Shown: positions 17,090-26,843, counted from the first letter of the stretch. The stretch: DNA of 64,000 nucleotides from an uncultured Pelagibacteraceae bacterium (GCA_902590395.1 CACIWQ010000004.1:5001-69000), one strand, 5' to 3'. Numbers and translations: made by a program. Notes: generated by a model from the letters alone, not told the origin.

Positions 17090-18708
17090 TTTTAAATAAA
17101 AAAATATTTATTTTCACATTTTTTTTAATTTTTTTCATATTAGGAGTCTATATTTTTCCTAATTATGGAATATCGATAGATGAAGATAATACTAGGGATA
17201 TTGGTTTTCTTTCTTTAGAAGCTATATTAAAAGTTTTTGCGCCCGAATATTTACCTAGTGTATTTGAGATTGCTGGTAAAAAATTAGAACATCCAGATTT
17301 AAGTATTGTTCCAAGTTCTGGAATAGTTTTTGATCTTCCAATGGCTTTCTTAGAATATATTTTTGAGATTAAAGATAGCAGAGATTATTATTTATTAAGA
17401 CACTTTTTTAATTTTTTATTTTTTTTTATATCATCGTATTTTTTTTATTTAATATTACAAAAAAGATATGATTCCTGGTTGATTGGAATTTTAGGTACCG
17501 CAATGTTGATTGCTAGTCCAAGAATATTTGCAAACAGCTTTTATAATAATAAAGATATAATTTTCATGTCTTTATTTATAATTAATCTTTATTACTCTAT
17601 AAACTTTTTAGAAAAGCAAAATTATCTAAGCGCACTTATATTAGCTGTTATATCAGCCCTTATGATTAATGTAAGAATTTTGGGATTGATTTTACCTATA
17701 TTAGTTTTATTTATTTATACAATAATTATTTTACGTGAAGAAAAGAATCAAATAAAGACACTCAAGCCATTAATAGTATTTATTTTTTTAATACCTTTAT
17801 TTTTATATTTATTTTGGCCTTTCATGTGGGTTAATCCTATAGAAAATTTTTTATATTTTTTTAAATATTTAAATAATCATTTACTAACAATTTATACATT
17901 TTATTTAGGTCAATATATTTTTCCAACTAATCCACCATGGCATTACCATATTGTTTGGATTTTAGTTAGCACACCAATTTTATATATTTTTTTATTTTTT
18001 GTAGGTTTTGTTCTAATTTTATTAAGATCTTCTAAAAGATTATTAAAAATAGAAAAAAATAATTCTTACACTGATCTATGGAGGGGAAATAAGGAGTTAT
18101 ACGATTTATTTTTCTTTTTAAGTTTTTCTATCCCACTATTAATTGCCATAAATTTTAAGTCAATTTCTTACGATAGCTGGAGACATCTTTTTTTTATTTA
18201 TCCAAGTTTTTTATTAATTTCTTTTTTGGGAGTTCATTTTATAAAAATTTCTTTTTTTAAAAAAAAAATTAAATTTTTTTACACTTCTATTTTATTACTA
18301 ATTTTGCCAACAGTTTTTTGGATGTTCAAAAACCATCCTAATGAAAATGTCTATTTTAATTTAATTGCTGGGAAAAATTTCAATGAAAAATTTGAAATGG
18401 ATTTTTCTGGTGTCTCAAACACACAAGCTTTGAAATATATAATCCAAAATGAAAATAAAAAAGTAAAAGTATTTAATCTTGGTACCACTGATCTAAAATT
18501 AAGTAAAAAAATGATCAAAAAAGAAAATAGAGATAAAATTACTGTTACACCTGATATAAATAGTGCCGACTATATCATAAATAATTATAGAGATTGGAGA
18601 GGAGAAACTTTACCAACAAATTTCATAACTCCCGAAGGCTTTAACGTATTATATGAAATAAAAGTTGACAATATTTCAATAAACACAATTTATAAAAAAA
18701 ACAAATGA
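17074..18708 (+). CDS. GT-C family membrane glycosyltransferase (PMT/ArnT-like)
   Basis: A 544-residue protein with about 10-11 membrane helices and a soluble C-terminal tail (about residues 450-544). After the first helix, the periplasmic loop has 'YGISIDEDNTRDIG', the acidic motif expected for GT-C enzymes that use polyprenyl-phosphate sugars. 'NSFYNNKDIIFMSLF' matches the PMT_2-type second loop. It probably glycosylates lipid A or a surface glycan from the periplasmic side. The start overlaps the adjacent kinase stump by 16 bases, marking a recent junction. Confidence 0.7.
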   Translation: MPVLSILNKKIFIFTFFLIFFILGVYIFPNYGISIDEDNTRDIGFLSLEAILKVFAPEYLPSVFEIAGKKLEHPDLSIVPSSGIVFDLPMAFLEYIFEIKDSRDYYLLRHFFNFLFFFISSYFFYLILQKRYDSWLIGILGTAMLIASPRIFANSFYNNKDIIFMSLFIINLYYSINFLEKQNYLSALILAVISALMINVRILGLILPILVLFIYTIIILREEKNQIKTLKPLIVFIFLIPLFLYLFWPFMWVNPIENFLYFFKYLNNHLLTIYTFYLGQYIFPTNPPWHYHIVWILVSTPILYIFLFFVGFVLILLRSSKRLLKIEKNNSYTDLWRGNKELYDLFFFLSFSIPLLIAINFKSISYDSWRHLFFIYPSFLLISFLGVHFIKISFFKKKIKFFYTSILLLILPTVFWMFKNHPNENVYFNLIAGKNFNEKFEMDFSGVSNTQALKYIIQNENKKVKVFNLGTTDLKLSKKMIKKENRDKITVTPDINSADYIINNYRDWRGETLPTNFITPEGFNVLYEIKVDNISINTIYKKNK

Positions 18709-18758
18709 GATTTGAATTAAATATAAATGTAATGTAGCTTGAGGCATTAGAAATTTTC

Positions 18759-19025
18759 ATGAAATTATTTATTTATAAAACCTTAATTGTGGCTGTTACG
18801 GCTTTTTTACTTTTTCAGTTTACTATAGGACAAAAAATAAGCAGTTATGAATCTAAAATAGAAAACATATTGCACAACAAACAAAAAAGAGAAGAAATTT
18901 TAAATAAAATTAAAGAAGAGATTAGATCGGCCAATCAAAAGGAAAAACTTTTTACTGAAGAAGAAAGAGATCTTTTATCCAATTTCATTAAAAAAATACA
19001 AAATGAGCTAGATGAGGCAAATTAA
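18759..19025 (+). CDS. Small membrane-anchored coiled-coil protein
   Basis: An 88-residue protein of unknown function. Residues 5-25 form one hydrophobic helix (signal anchor, 'TLIVAVTAFLLFQFTIG') and the rest is a charged, heptad-like helix rich in Lys and Glu ('NKIKEEIRSANQKEKLFTEEE'). It probably projects a short coiled coil into the periplasm. It lies 50 bases downstream of the GT-C gene, before a convergent O-antigen ligase. Confidence 0.6.
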   Translation: MKLFIYKTLIVAVTAFLLFQFTIGQKISSYESKIENILHNKQKREEILNKIKEEIRSANQKEKLFTEEERDLLSNFIKKIQNELDEAN

Positions 19026-19045
19026 AAACAGCAATTATTCTAGTT

Positions 19046-20443
19046 TTAATTAATTTTTTCTTTTCCTTTATTTGCCAGAAGTAAGGAAATGATCAGCCAT
19101 ATAAATGTTGCATTCCAGGTAGAAAAAAAACTTCCAGAAGATCTTAAAGGCCAAATTTCAAGAAAAATAGTAATTACAAGAGGTGCCAAAAAAAACATTT
19201 CAAAATTTGTCCTTCGACCATATCTCATAAAGTAGTAGAAAAAATCTTTCCAAAAGATTATAAAAAGAATCAATAATAAACCTCCACCAATAACTCCTGA
19301 CTCGGCCAAAAGTTCCAGATAATAATTGTGAGGATGGTTAGAACAAGCTAAGTATTTTTTGCTACTTTTCATAATATTATAGGTACCATCAGTTAAGTTG
19401 TGCCAACACTTAACTCTAAAAGATTTTAAACCAAATCCAAATAAAGGCTGGTCTTTCCAAACCAATACAGCATTACTAAAAATATAATAATGTCCACTGC
19501 CTCGCAGAAGCGAAAGTTTCTTTTTGCTTCTTGTTTTTTCTGACTGTTCCAACTCCTCTTGTTGTTGCTCTATTACTTTCTTGCTTATTTCTTCGCGTTC
19601 TATAAAATTAAACCTGACATTATCGTAAAAACTTCTGTAACTTTTTTTAATATGAGCATCATTTTGAGCAATAACAAAAGACACACCCACAAATCCAATC
19701 ATTCCCAAAATCATCGCAATTCTTAAATTTTTTATAAACAAAAATGTTAGACCACATCCAAACAAGAACAACAAAGTAGACATTCTATTACCCGCTAATA
19801 GCATAGCAACTGCATGAACTATTATTACCAAGATCAATAAAGGGTTTTTATATTTTTTATTTTCAAAAATAATTAAGAGTGAAAAAAAGGAAAAAAATGA
19901 AAATCTCTGTAAATATCCACCTGCAATAGTTTCCTCTCCAAATGGACCAGAATTTCTATTTCCAACACTTTTGAATCCGAACAAGTCAGTCCCGGTTATG
20001 TATTGTAATATGATGTCTAGGCTTACAAAAGTTGTAAAACACAGAGTAAATAAAAATAATTTTTTTAAATTAATTATTTTATTTAAAAATAAAGTATCAA
20101 CAATTAATATTAAAATTGGAAATCTAAATAAAAGAAAGGCTTTAAAAATTGGATTGTCCTCTAGTGAAGTTCCTTCATATTTATGGAATAATCCGGGACT
20201 TTGATAAAGCAAAGGTTTAAGTAAAATAATGTTTTGATATTGAATCGCAGTTATCAAAAAGAAATATAAAAAAAAGATAATTGCTATCCAAGAGGTAATT
20301 TTAAATCTTAAAGCTAATTTATCTTTTTTTATTAAAAATAAAGATAAAATTATAAAAAGTAATAAATGCGCACTTACAACTAAATTTCCAAGTATAAATG
20401 TAACAGGAAAGATGTAGAATAAAATTTCGACTATTTTACGCAT
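19046..20443 (-). CDS. O-antigen ligase (WaaL/Wzy-type)
   Basis: A 465-residue polytopic protein (about 11-12 helices). The Wzy_C-type large periplasmic loop lies at about residues 270-380 and ends in 'CSNHPHNYYLELLAESGVIGG', the H-x(2)-N-x(2)-L-type ligase motif. 'FGFGLKSFR' precedes it. It joins lipid-linked O-chain or sugars to lipid A core at the outer face of the inner membrane, or polymerises O-units. It is downstream of the transaldolase-like gene on the same strand. Confidence 0.8.
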   Translation of the reverse strand: MRKIVEILFYIFPVTFILGNLVVSAHLLLFIILSLFLIKKDKLALRFKITSWIAIIFFLYFFLITAIQYQNIILLKPLLYQSPGLFHKYEGTSLEDNPIFKAFLLFRFPILILIVDTLFLNKIINLKKLFLFTLCFTTFVSLDIILQYITGTDLFGFKSVGNRNSGPFGEETIAGGYLQRFSFFSFFSLLIIFENKKYKNPLLILVIIVHAVAMLLAGNRMSTLLFLFGCGLTFLFIKNLRIAMILGMIGFVGVSFVIAQNDAHIKKSYRSFYDNVRFNFIEREEISKKVIEQQQEELEQSEKTRSKKKLSLLRGSGHYYIFSNAVLVWKDQPLFGFGLKSFRVKCWHNLTDGTYNIMKSSKKYLACSNHPHNYYLELLAESGVIGGGLLLILFIIFWKDFFYYFMRYGRRTNFEMFFLAPLVITIFLEIWPLRSSGSFFSTWNATFIWLIISLLLANKGKEKIN

Positions 20444-20470
20444 TTGTTATTATTTTAAAAATCTTTATTT

Positions 20471-21169
20471 TTATATTTTAAAATTTGCTTTTTTACTATC
20501 TTTAAGGAACTTTTTAACGGTATCTAAGGACAAATCGTTTAACGATTTTCCAAACTTCGATATTTTTTCAATTATGGCGGGTGGCATAGTTATTATTGAA
20601 CATCCACAATTTTTTGCTTGTATATAATTATAAGGCTCTCTTGTGCTGGCCCAAAGTATTTCTATATTATTTCTTTTTTTGGTTAATCTCACACTTTTCC
20701 TAATTATCGGCAAGGGGTCTTTACCCGCATCACCCATTCTTCCTGAGAAAATTGAAATTATCACTTTAGTCTTTTTGTCTACGTTTTTAATTATTTTCCG
20801 AACTTGGGATACAGTATATACTGCAGTTATATTAAGTTTTACTCCATTGTTATTTAGTTTTCTAATTACCTTTCCTGTAAAAAGTCCCTTACTATTGATC
20901 ACAGGTATTTTGACATAAATATTTCTTCCCCAGGAATTTATAATGTCAGCCTGTTTTTTCATTTGAAGAAATTCGTCAGCAAAAACTTCAAAGGAAATAG
21001 GTTTTGAAGCACATGAACTTAAAAGTTTTAACGAATATTTTTTGTAATTTTTTGCATTAGACAATCTCATTAAACTCGGATTAGTTGTAAATCCTTTTAC
21101 CAATGAATTTTTAGAATATTTTTTGATTGTTTTAAAATCCGCGCTATCACAAAAAATTTTTATGCTCAT
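20471..21169 (-). CDS. Transaldolase-family protein
   Basis: A 232-residue TIM-barrel protein with the transaldolase/fructose-6-phosphate aldolase pattern: 'IFCDSADFKTIKKYSKN', 'GFTTNPSLMR', the Schiff-base lysine in 'IYVKIPVI' near residue 87, and 'ILWASTREPYN'. It is shorter than TalB (about 315), nearer the FSA/TalC subgroup. Within an LPS block it more likely makes an unusual sugar precursor than serves the pentose phosphate pathway, but this is inference. Confidence 0.8.
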   Translation of the reverse strand: MSIKIFCDSADFKTIKKYSKNSLVKGFTTNPSLMRLSNAKNYKKYSLKLLSSCASKPISFEVFADEFLQMKKQADIINSWGRNIYVKIPVINSKGLFTGKVIRKLNNNGVKLNITAVYTVSQVRKIIKNVDKKTKVIISIFSGRMGDAGKDPLPIIRKSVRLTKKRNNIEILWASTREPYNYIQAKNCGCSIITMPPAIIEKISKFGKSLNDLSLDTVKKFLKDSKKANFKI

Positions 21170-21188
21170 AATAATTTAATAAATTAAT

Positions 21189-22508
21189 TTACTGTACTTG
21201 ACAAGCGGCCTTCATGAAATATAAGGAACAAACGCTTCGATAATATACAGCCCCAATCAGCAAAAACAAATAGAACAGGAAATATGAGTAAATATATTTT
21301 TTGTTAATTATTTTGATTTCATCAATAAAATTAAAATAACAAAATATAAGTAAGAAAAATAAAGGATCGACATACTGTTGATACACTATGTATGTCCACA
21401 TAAAACCTAAACCATAAACAAGAAAAAAGACGTAATTTTTTATAGTTTTTTTAAATAAAATTAGCACCAGGAAAAGAAAAAATAAATTAAAGATATAATA
21501 AGTAGTTAAAATTAAATTCCAATTAATATCCAGTTTATCATTAGCCAAACTTAGAAATTTGAACACAATTCCAACTCCATTAAATTTCGGTTCATTTGGC
21601 AATGCAAAAAATAATGTTATGGCTAAAAATAAGAAAATAACTAAATCAATTATTTTTAAGTTTTTGAATAAACTTATAAATTTTTTTTCTATTATTAGGA
21701 CAACAAAGATTGGTAAGAGGTATATTCCTATTATAGAAAAAAAATAATTTATACCGCTTGGCGAGAAAATTAATCTAAATTGAGTATCAATTGGTACGAG
21801 GCCTCCCCAGATATAAAATAGGTAAAAAGCAGGTACGGCACATAATGTACAAATAACACTATATTTAATAAAAAATTTTAAATTATTTTCTAAGATCAGC
21901 GTTAAATAAATAAATAGTGATAAAAAAATATACTTTTGATCCGAATAAAAACTTAATGAACTTAAAATTATGGTTAATGTAGCAAAAAAATAATATTTTT
22001 TTAGATTAATTTCACAACTTAGTTTTGAGAGATAATTAAAAGATATTAGTGATAAAAGCAGAAAGAAAATAGCCAGTCCTTCTTGGTCTGCCCAGAAAGA
22101 CATAGTTCTAAAATATGGGCTCAACATTAATATAGACGATAAAAAAATTAAAATACCTACATTTTCATTATTAAATTTTTTCTTAAGGAACATAAAAAAA
22201 AGAATAGGTATTGTTATTGCAAAGGCAAAATAACTTCTTCTAAATTCTTCTATATCTGTCGTAAATGGATTAAATTTATTTAAAATTAAGTAAAGTGGTG
22301 TACGACCCGATCTAAACTCTAAGTCAGTTAGTGCGGACGAAAGTTTAGAATTTTTAAATAAATTTATATTTCCCCACTCGTGCTCATAAAAATCAATTTT
22401 TCCTCCGCCTGCAGAATTTTCATCTAAATAAAAACCAAAAAAATATGTAAATATAATTACCAGGGATATGAAAAGATAAATTAAATTATAATTGGATTCG
22501 TGTTTCAT
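21189..22508 (-). CDS. Polytopic membrane protein, GT-C-like
   Basis: 439 residues with about 11 membrane helices. After helix 1, the loop 'YLDENSAGGGKIDFYEHEW' is acidic, as in GT-C glycosyltransferases, and 'FRSGRTPLYLIL' resembles the position where these enzymes bind the lipid-phosphate donor. It has no soluble catalytic domain. It is probably a membrane glycosyltransferase of the surface-glycan block. It is the last accessory gene before the core pnt operon and shares its strand. Confidence 0.55.
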   Translation of the reverse strand: MKHESNYNLIYLFISLVIIFTYFFGFYLDENSAGGGKIDFYEHEWGNINLFKNSKLSSALTDLEFRSGRTPLYLILNKFNPFTTDIEEFRRSYFAFAITIPILFFMFLKKKFNNENVGILIFLSSILMLSPYFRTMSFWADQEGLAIFFLLLSLISFNYLSKLSCEINLKKYYFFATLTIILSSLSFYSDQKYIFLSLFIYLTLILENNLKFFIKYSVICTLCAVPAFYLFYIWGGLVPIDTQFRLIFSPSGINYFFSIIGIYLLPIFVVLIIEKKFISLFKNLKIIDLVIFLFLAITLFFALPNEPKFNGVGIVFKFLSLANDKLDINWNLILTTYYIFNLFFLFLVLILFKKTIKNYVFFLVYGLGFMWTYIVYQQYVDPLFFLLIFCYFNFIDEIKIINKKYIYSYFLFYLFLLIGAVYYRSVCSLYFMKAACQVQ

Positions 22509-22535
22509 TTACAAAAGTTTTATTAAGATAAATAT

Positions 22536-23930
22536 TTAACCTAAATTTTTCACTATTTCTTCAGTCATTTTTTTTGCATCAGCGAATAGCATTAAGGTAT
22601 TATCTCTATAAAATAATTCATTATCAATCCCAGCATAACCAGGAGACAAGCTTCTTTTGACAAAAAGAACTGATTTTGATTTTTCAACATCTAATATAGG
22701 CATTCCGTAAATTGGGCTTTTAGGATCTGTCTTAGCAACAGGATTTGTTACGTCATTTGCTCCAATTACAAATGCAACGTCTGTATTAGCAAAATCATTA
22801 TTTATGTTTTCTTGTTCAAAAACTTCGTCATAAGGAACGTTTGCTTCAGCTAATAAAACATTCATATGACCTGGCATTCTTCCTGCTACTGGATGAACAG
22901 CATAGGAAACTTTTACTCCATTTTTTTTTAAGTTATCTGCCATTTCTCTTACCACATGCTGAGCTTGAGCAACGGCCATTCCATAACCTGGAACAATTAT
23001 TACCGATGAAGCATTTTTCATTAAAAATGCGGCGTCTTCTGCATTTCCGCTCTTGACTGGTTTTTTATTTTGATTCTTATCTATTGACGAATTTGTTGTT
23101 CCAAACCCACCTAGAATAACACTAACAAATGAACGATTCATTCCTTTACACATAATGTAAGATAAAATGGCTCCTGAAGAACCTACAAGCGCACCAGTAA
23201 TTATTAATGCTGTATTTTCTAAAGTAAAACCAATTCCTGCAGCAGCCCATCCTGAATAAGAATTAAGCATAGAAATAACAACCGGCATATCCGCGCCTCC
23301 AATTGGTATAATTAATAAAAGCCCTAACAAAAAAGATATTTCAATTATTCTCCAAAAGATGCTGTCAGACTGTGTTCTACAAAGATAAAAAATTAATACT
23401 ATAATTGATATACCGAGTAATAAATTAATATAATGCTGCCCCTTAAAGGTAATTGGTGAGCCTGACATTATTCCTCGTAGTTTTAAAAAAGCTATTATTG
23501 ATCCTGAAAAAGTAATTGCACCTACAGCAGCGCCAATCGACATCTCAATTAAACTCGAAACTTTAATATCTCCTGGCGAACCAAGATTAAAAGCTAGTGG
23601 ATTTAAAAAAGCTGATATTGCCACGAAAACCGCAGCAAGACCCACAAGACTATGAAAGCCAGCGACTAGTTCTGGCATTGCCGTCATTGGTATTTTATAC
23701 GCTATGAAAGCTCCTATTGTTGCACCCACCAGCAAGAAAATTAACACGTAAATGAAACCAGTAGAAAAATTTCCTATAGACAAAAAAGTTACAGTTATAG
23801 CAATTATCATTCCTAAAATTCCAAATAAATTTCCTCTTCTAGAAGTTTCTGGTGATGATAGTCCTCTTAAGGCTAAAACAAATAATATGCCAGAAATCAG
23901 ATAAAATATTGCTAATAAATTTGCCGACAT
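22536..23930 (-). CDS. pntB: NAD(P) transhydrogenase subunit beta
   Basis: A 464-residue subunit: about nine N-terminal helices (residues 1-260) carry the proton channel, and the C-terminal domain III binds NADP(H) ('IIVPGYGMAVAQAQHVVREM', 'VHPVAGRMPGHMNVLLAEA', 'VIGANDVTNPVAKTDP'). Together with PntAA and PntAB it uses the proton gradient to transfer hydride from NADH to NADP+. It is the last gene of the pntAA-pntAB-pntB operon, with a 2-base gap. Confidence 0.96.
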   Translation of the reverse strand: MSANLLAIFYLISGILFVLALRGLSSPETSRRGNLFGILGMIIAITVTFLSIGNFSTGFIYVLIFLLVGATIGAFIAYKIPMTAMPELVAGFHSLVGLAAVFVAISAFLNPLAFNLGSPGDIKVSSLIEMSIGAAVGAITFSGSIIAFLKLRGIMSGSPITFKGQHYINLLLGISIIVLIFYLCRTQSDSIFWRIIEISFLLGLLLIIPIGGADMPVVISMLNSYSGWAAAGIGFTLENTALIITGALVGSSGAILSYIMCKGMNRSFVSVILGGFGTTNSSIDKNQNKKPVKSGNAEDAAFLMKNASSVIIVPGYGMAVAQAQHVVREMADNLKKNGVKVSYAVHPVAGRMPGHMNVLLAEANVPYDEVFEQENINNDFANTDVAFVIGANDVTNPVAKTDPKSPIYGMPILDVEKSKSVLFVKRSLSPGYAGIDNELFYRDNTLMLFADAKKMTEEIVKNLG

Positions 23931-23932
23931 AT

Positions 23933-24241
23933 TTATTTATTTTTTTTCTTCTTTTTATACATTTGAAGCATCCTTTGTGTTACCAAGAAGCCTCCAAAAA
24001 TATTTATCGCAGCTAAAAATATTGCCAGAAAGCCAAATATATTTGATGTATTAAAAATACTTTCTATATTACCTGACAATCCAGCAATTATAGCTCCCAC
24101 AATAATTACCGATGAAATTGCATTTGTCACAGACATCAAAGGAGTATGTAATGAAGGCGTAACACTCCAAACTACATAATAACCAATAAATATAGATAGT
24201 ACAAAAATGCTCAATCTAAATATAAATGGATCTATTTCCAT
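23933..24241 (-). CDS. pntAB: NAD(P) transhydrogenase subunit alpha part 2
   Basis: 102 residues with three membrane helices ('FRLSIFVLSIFIGYYVVWSV', 'TPLMSVTNAISSVIIVGAIIAG', 'AAINIFGGFLVTQRML'), matching the small membrane subunit of the three-polypeptide transhydrogenase of alphaproteobacteria such as Rhodospirillum. It starts 2 bases after the pntAA stop. Confidence 0.95.
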   Translation of the reverse strand: MEIDPFIFRLSIFVLSIFIGYYVVWSVTPSLHTPLMSVTNAISSVIIVGAIIAGLSGNIESIFNTSNIFGFLAIFLAAINIFGGFLVTQRMLQMYKKKKKNK

Positions 24242-24243
24242 AA

Positions 24244-25344
24244 TTACAACTCTTTATCGATTAATGTTTTTTTTATAATTTCATCTTCTTCATTAATGTA
24301 AATATCTTTTTTATCTTTGCTATAAAGATTATTTACAAAATTAAATAAATTTTTTGCATATAAACTTGACGCAGTTGATGCTAAACTATTTAAAATATTT
24401 TTCGAACCCATTATTTTTACACCACTTACTACTTTTATTTTATCTGGCTCAGAAAAAGCTGAATTTCCACCTTGAGATACTGCTAAATCATATATTATAG
24501 AACCAGGCTTCATACTTTTTACCATTTCCTCAGAAATAATTCTTGGGGCCTGTTTGCCCGGAATCAAAGCAGTACAAATAACTATATCGTTTTTTTTAAT
24601 AGAATTTTTTAATAATTCTTCCTGTTTTTTTTTAAAATCTTTTCCTGCTTCTTTAGCGTAACCACTACTTGTTTCTAGATTTTCAGAGCCCTCAACCATT
24701 AAAAATTTGCCTCCTAAACTTTCTACTTGTTCTTTAACTGCTGTTCTAACATCTGTAGCAGATACTATAGCACCTAATCTTTTTGCGGTAGCAATAGCTT
24801 GGAGTCCAGCTACACCGGCTCCTATTATTAATACTTTTGCAGGCGTAATAGTTCCAGCAGCTGTCATCATCATAGGAATAGCTTTTTCAAATTCTTTAAC
24901 AGATTCAATTACAGCCCTATAACCCGCTAAATTAGCTTGAGACGACAGAACATCCATAGATTGCGCTCTTGTAATTCTAGGCAATAGGCTAAGTGAAAAA
25001 ATTTTGATATTTTTTTTAATCAATTTATTAATAGATTCTTTGTCTAGCAAAGAGTCAAATTGCCCAATTAATATTGATTTTTCTTTAATTAAACTTATTT
25101 CATTAACACTAGGGCAGCTGACTCTTAAAATTATTTCAGATTTTTCTAAAATTTCTTTGGGGGAGCTGTAAAATTTTGCACCATTGTTTTCATAATCTTT
25201 ATCATCAAAACCTAGATGTTTTCCGTAATTTTTTTCTAAATAAACGTTAAATTTTAGATTAATAATTTTTTTTGTGGTTTCCGGGGTAATAGCAATTCTT
25301 TTCTCTGTATTAATAGTTTCACTTACAGATCCAATACCTTTCAT
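24244..25344 (-). CDS. pntAA: NAD(P) transhydrogenase subunit alpha part 1
   Basis: The 366-residue soluble NAD(H)-binding domain I, homologous to alanine dehydrogenase. It has 'RIAITPETTKKI' at the N-terminus, 'GYRAVIESVKEF' and the Rossmann loop 'VLIIGAGVAGLQAIATAKRLGA' near residue 170. It hands hydride to the NADP domain of PntB. Its start lies 5 bases downstream of rpmJ, so the two may be co-transcribed. Confidence 0.95.
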   Translation of the reverse strand: MKGIGSVSETINTEKRIAITPETTKKIINLKFNVYLEKNYGKHLGFDDKDYENNGAKFYSSPKEILEKSEIILRVSCPSVNEISLIKEKSILIGQFDSLLDKESINKLIKKNIKIFSLSLLPRITRAQSMDVLSSQANLAGYRAVIESVKEFEKAIPMMMTAAGTITPAKVLIIGAGVAGLQAIATAKRLGAIVSATDVRTAVKEQVESLGGKFLMVEGSENLETSSGYAKEAGKDFKKKQEELLKNSIKKNDIVICTALIPGKQAPRIISEEMVKSMKPGSIIYDLAVSQGGNSAFSEPDKIKVVSGVKIMGSKNILNSLASTASSLYAKNLFNFVNNLYSKDKKDIYINEEDEIIKKTLIDKEL

Positions 25345-25349
25345 TATTT

Positions 25350-25475
25350 TTATCTTTGTCTTGCTTTATATTTTGGATTTTTTTTGTTAATTATATAGAC
25401 ACGTCCTCTTCTTCGAACAAGTTTCGAATTTAGATCTCTTTTCTTATGTGACTTCAGGGAACTTACTACTTTCAT
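25350..25475 (-). CDS. rpmJ: 50S ribosomal protein L36
   Basis: A 41-codon gene too short for the ORF track. Translation gives '[20 protein letters not shown]' followed by [21 protein letters not shown], the alphaproteobacterial type of L36. That type has the basic '.[20 protein letters not shown]' end and lacks the Cys4 zinc ribbon of the canonical form. L36 stabilises 23S rRNA in the large subunit. It sits between the 5S rRNA gene and pntAA on the minus strand. Confidence 0.95.
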   Translation of the reverse strand: MKVVSSLKSHKKRDLNSKLVRRRGRVYIINKKNPKYKARQR

Positions 25476-25497
25476 AATATAAAAAATTTGTGTTTAG

Positions 25498-25613
25498 CCT
25501 GGCAACGTCCTACTCTCCCATGCCTTAAGACAAAGTACCATCGGCGCTGAAGGGCTTGACTTCCGAGTTCGGAATGGGATCGGGTATTGCCCCTTCGCAA
25601 TAATCACCAGGCA
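25498..25613 (-). rRNA. rrf: 5S ribosomal RNA
   Basis: The minus strand reads GCCTGGTG...CCCGATCCCATTCCGAACTCGG...ATGGGAGAGTAGGACGTTGCCAGGC, with the conserved loop B/C segment and complementary 5' and 3' ends (helix I). Ends are placed by helix I pairing. No 16S or 23S gene is present in the window, so this 5S gene stands apart from the rest of the rRNA operon. Confidence 0.96.
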
Positions 25614-25687
25614 GAATAGGGTATATATTTATTAAAGTTTTTTGTAAATAGTTAAATTGTTCAAATAATTACCAAAACTAATATTTT

Positions 25688-25762
25688 TGGTGGGTGCGAT
25701 AAGAATTGAACTTATGACCTCTACGATGTCAACGTAGCGTTCTACCACTGAACTACGCACCC
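25688..25762 (-). tRNA. tRNA-Val (GAC)
   Basis: The minus strand folds as a cloverleaf: acceptor GGGTGCG/CGCACCC, D stem GTTC/GAAC, anticodon stem CTACG/CGTAG around loop TTGACAT (anticodon GAC, Val), and T stem ATAAG/CTTAT around TTCAATT. Discriminator A and an encoded CCA follow. It lies about 75 bases upstream of the 5S gene on the same strand. Confidence 0.94.
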
Positions 25763-25784
25763 AATTAAAATTCACAAAGTAATT

Positions 25785-26843
25785 TTAAAATATCTTCTTT
25801 AGAAACATTCTATATAAGTAAATATATATTACTAAAAGTAATAAAAAATAATATCTACAAAATACACCATCATCCATGAAAAAAATCCCGGGTATTATTA
25901 ATAGTAAATAAATTAAATTTATGTAAATCGAAGACATATAATTAGAATTTAATTTTATTTTACTTTTTTTTAACAATATATTGTAAATCAACATATGCAG
26001 GTGTTTATTGTCAGGTAAAAGTGGGTTTTTTTTAGTTACCAATAATTTTCTAAAAAAAGAAAAAAATACCTCAAAAAATATATAAAATAATAAAATACAA
26101 AAAAAGAATGGACTGATATAAGGATTTAGAATACTTGTTTTTATTGCTGAAATCGCAATTAATGTTCCTACAAGGTAAGCTCCACTGTCACCTAAAAAAA
26201 TTTGCGCTTTAGGAAAATTAAACTTAAGAAAAATTAAAGTTAATAATCCGAAATAAAATAATGTATATGCAAAATCACTATTGTTGTTAGTTAAATTAAT
26301 TATAAATAGGACAGTAAAAATAATTAATGCGTGGATACCCAATAAACCATTAAATCCATCAATTAGATTCGATCCATTGATAGTAAATAAAAAACATAAA
26401 ACAATAAAAGATATAGACCAAAATTTTATTTGTAATAAATTATTTAAAAATTCTAAGCCAGTTTTTTCTATATAAAAATTATTTGATATTATTAGAGTTA
26501 TAAGAAATATAAACATAAGCAAAAGCCTAATATTTGGCTTAATATTTATTTTTAAATCATCTACTAAACCAAGTAGAAAAAATAATATACAAAACGAAAC
26601 ATATTCCGGATAAAAAATATTTTCTGATAAAAACAAATATATAAAAGAAATAACCAATAAAACGAAAATTATTAGACCTCCAATTCTATAAGTAGAATTT
26701 TCATGAAATGCTTGAGGTTTTTCAAATTGGTTGTCAATTAATTGATTTAATTTGATTTTTTTAAAAATTACTAAAATATATTTGCTAAAAAAATAACTAA
26801 AAATTAATAATAAAACGGGAAATATGATTTTACTTGATTCCAT
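25785..26843 (-). CDS. WecA/MraY-family polyprenyl-phosphate sugar-1-phosphate transferase
   Basis: A 352-residue protein with about 10-11 helices. It has the family motifs 'YRIGGLIIF', 'FLLGLVDDLKINI' (Mg-binding Asp pair), 'GSNLIDGFNGLLG', 'FLGDSGAYLVG' and 'LLPDNKHLHMLIYN' (the sugar-recognition HxH loop of WecA-like enzymes). It starts glycan assembly by loading a HexNAc-1-phosphate on undecaprenyl phosphate. Its start overlaps the upstream GT2 gene by 14 bases. Confidence 0.88.
   Translation of the reverse strand: MESSKIIFPVLLLIFSYFFSKYILVIFKKIKLNQLIDNQFEKPQAFHENSTYRIGGLIIFVLLVISFIYLFLSENIFYPEYVSFCILFFLLGLVDDLKINIKPNIRLLLMFIFLITLIISNNFYIEKTGLEFLNNLLQIKFWSISFIVLCFLFTINGSNLIDGFNGLLGIHALIIFTVLFIINLTNNNSDFAYTLFYFGLLTLIFLKFNFPKAQIFLGDSGAYLVGTLIAISAIKTSILNPYISPFFFCILLFYIFFEVFFSFFRKLLVTKKNPLLPDNKHLHMLIYNILLKKSKIKLNSNYMSSIYINLIYLLLIIPGIFFMDDGVFCRYYFLLLLVIYIYLYRMFLKKIF

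Noticed and set aside
25658-25674. TGTTCAAATAATTACCA near the 5S gene as a sixth operator
   Set aside because: Only the left half-site matches; the right half lacks TTGAACA, so it is most likely chance in AT-rich DNA.
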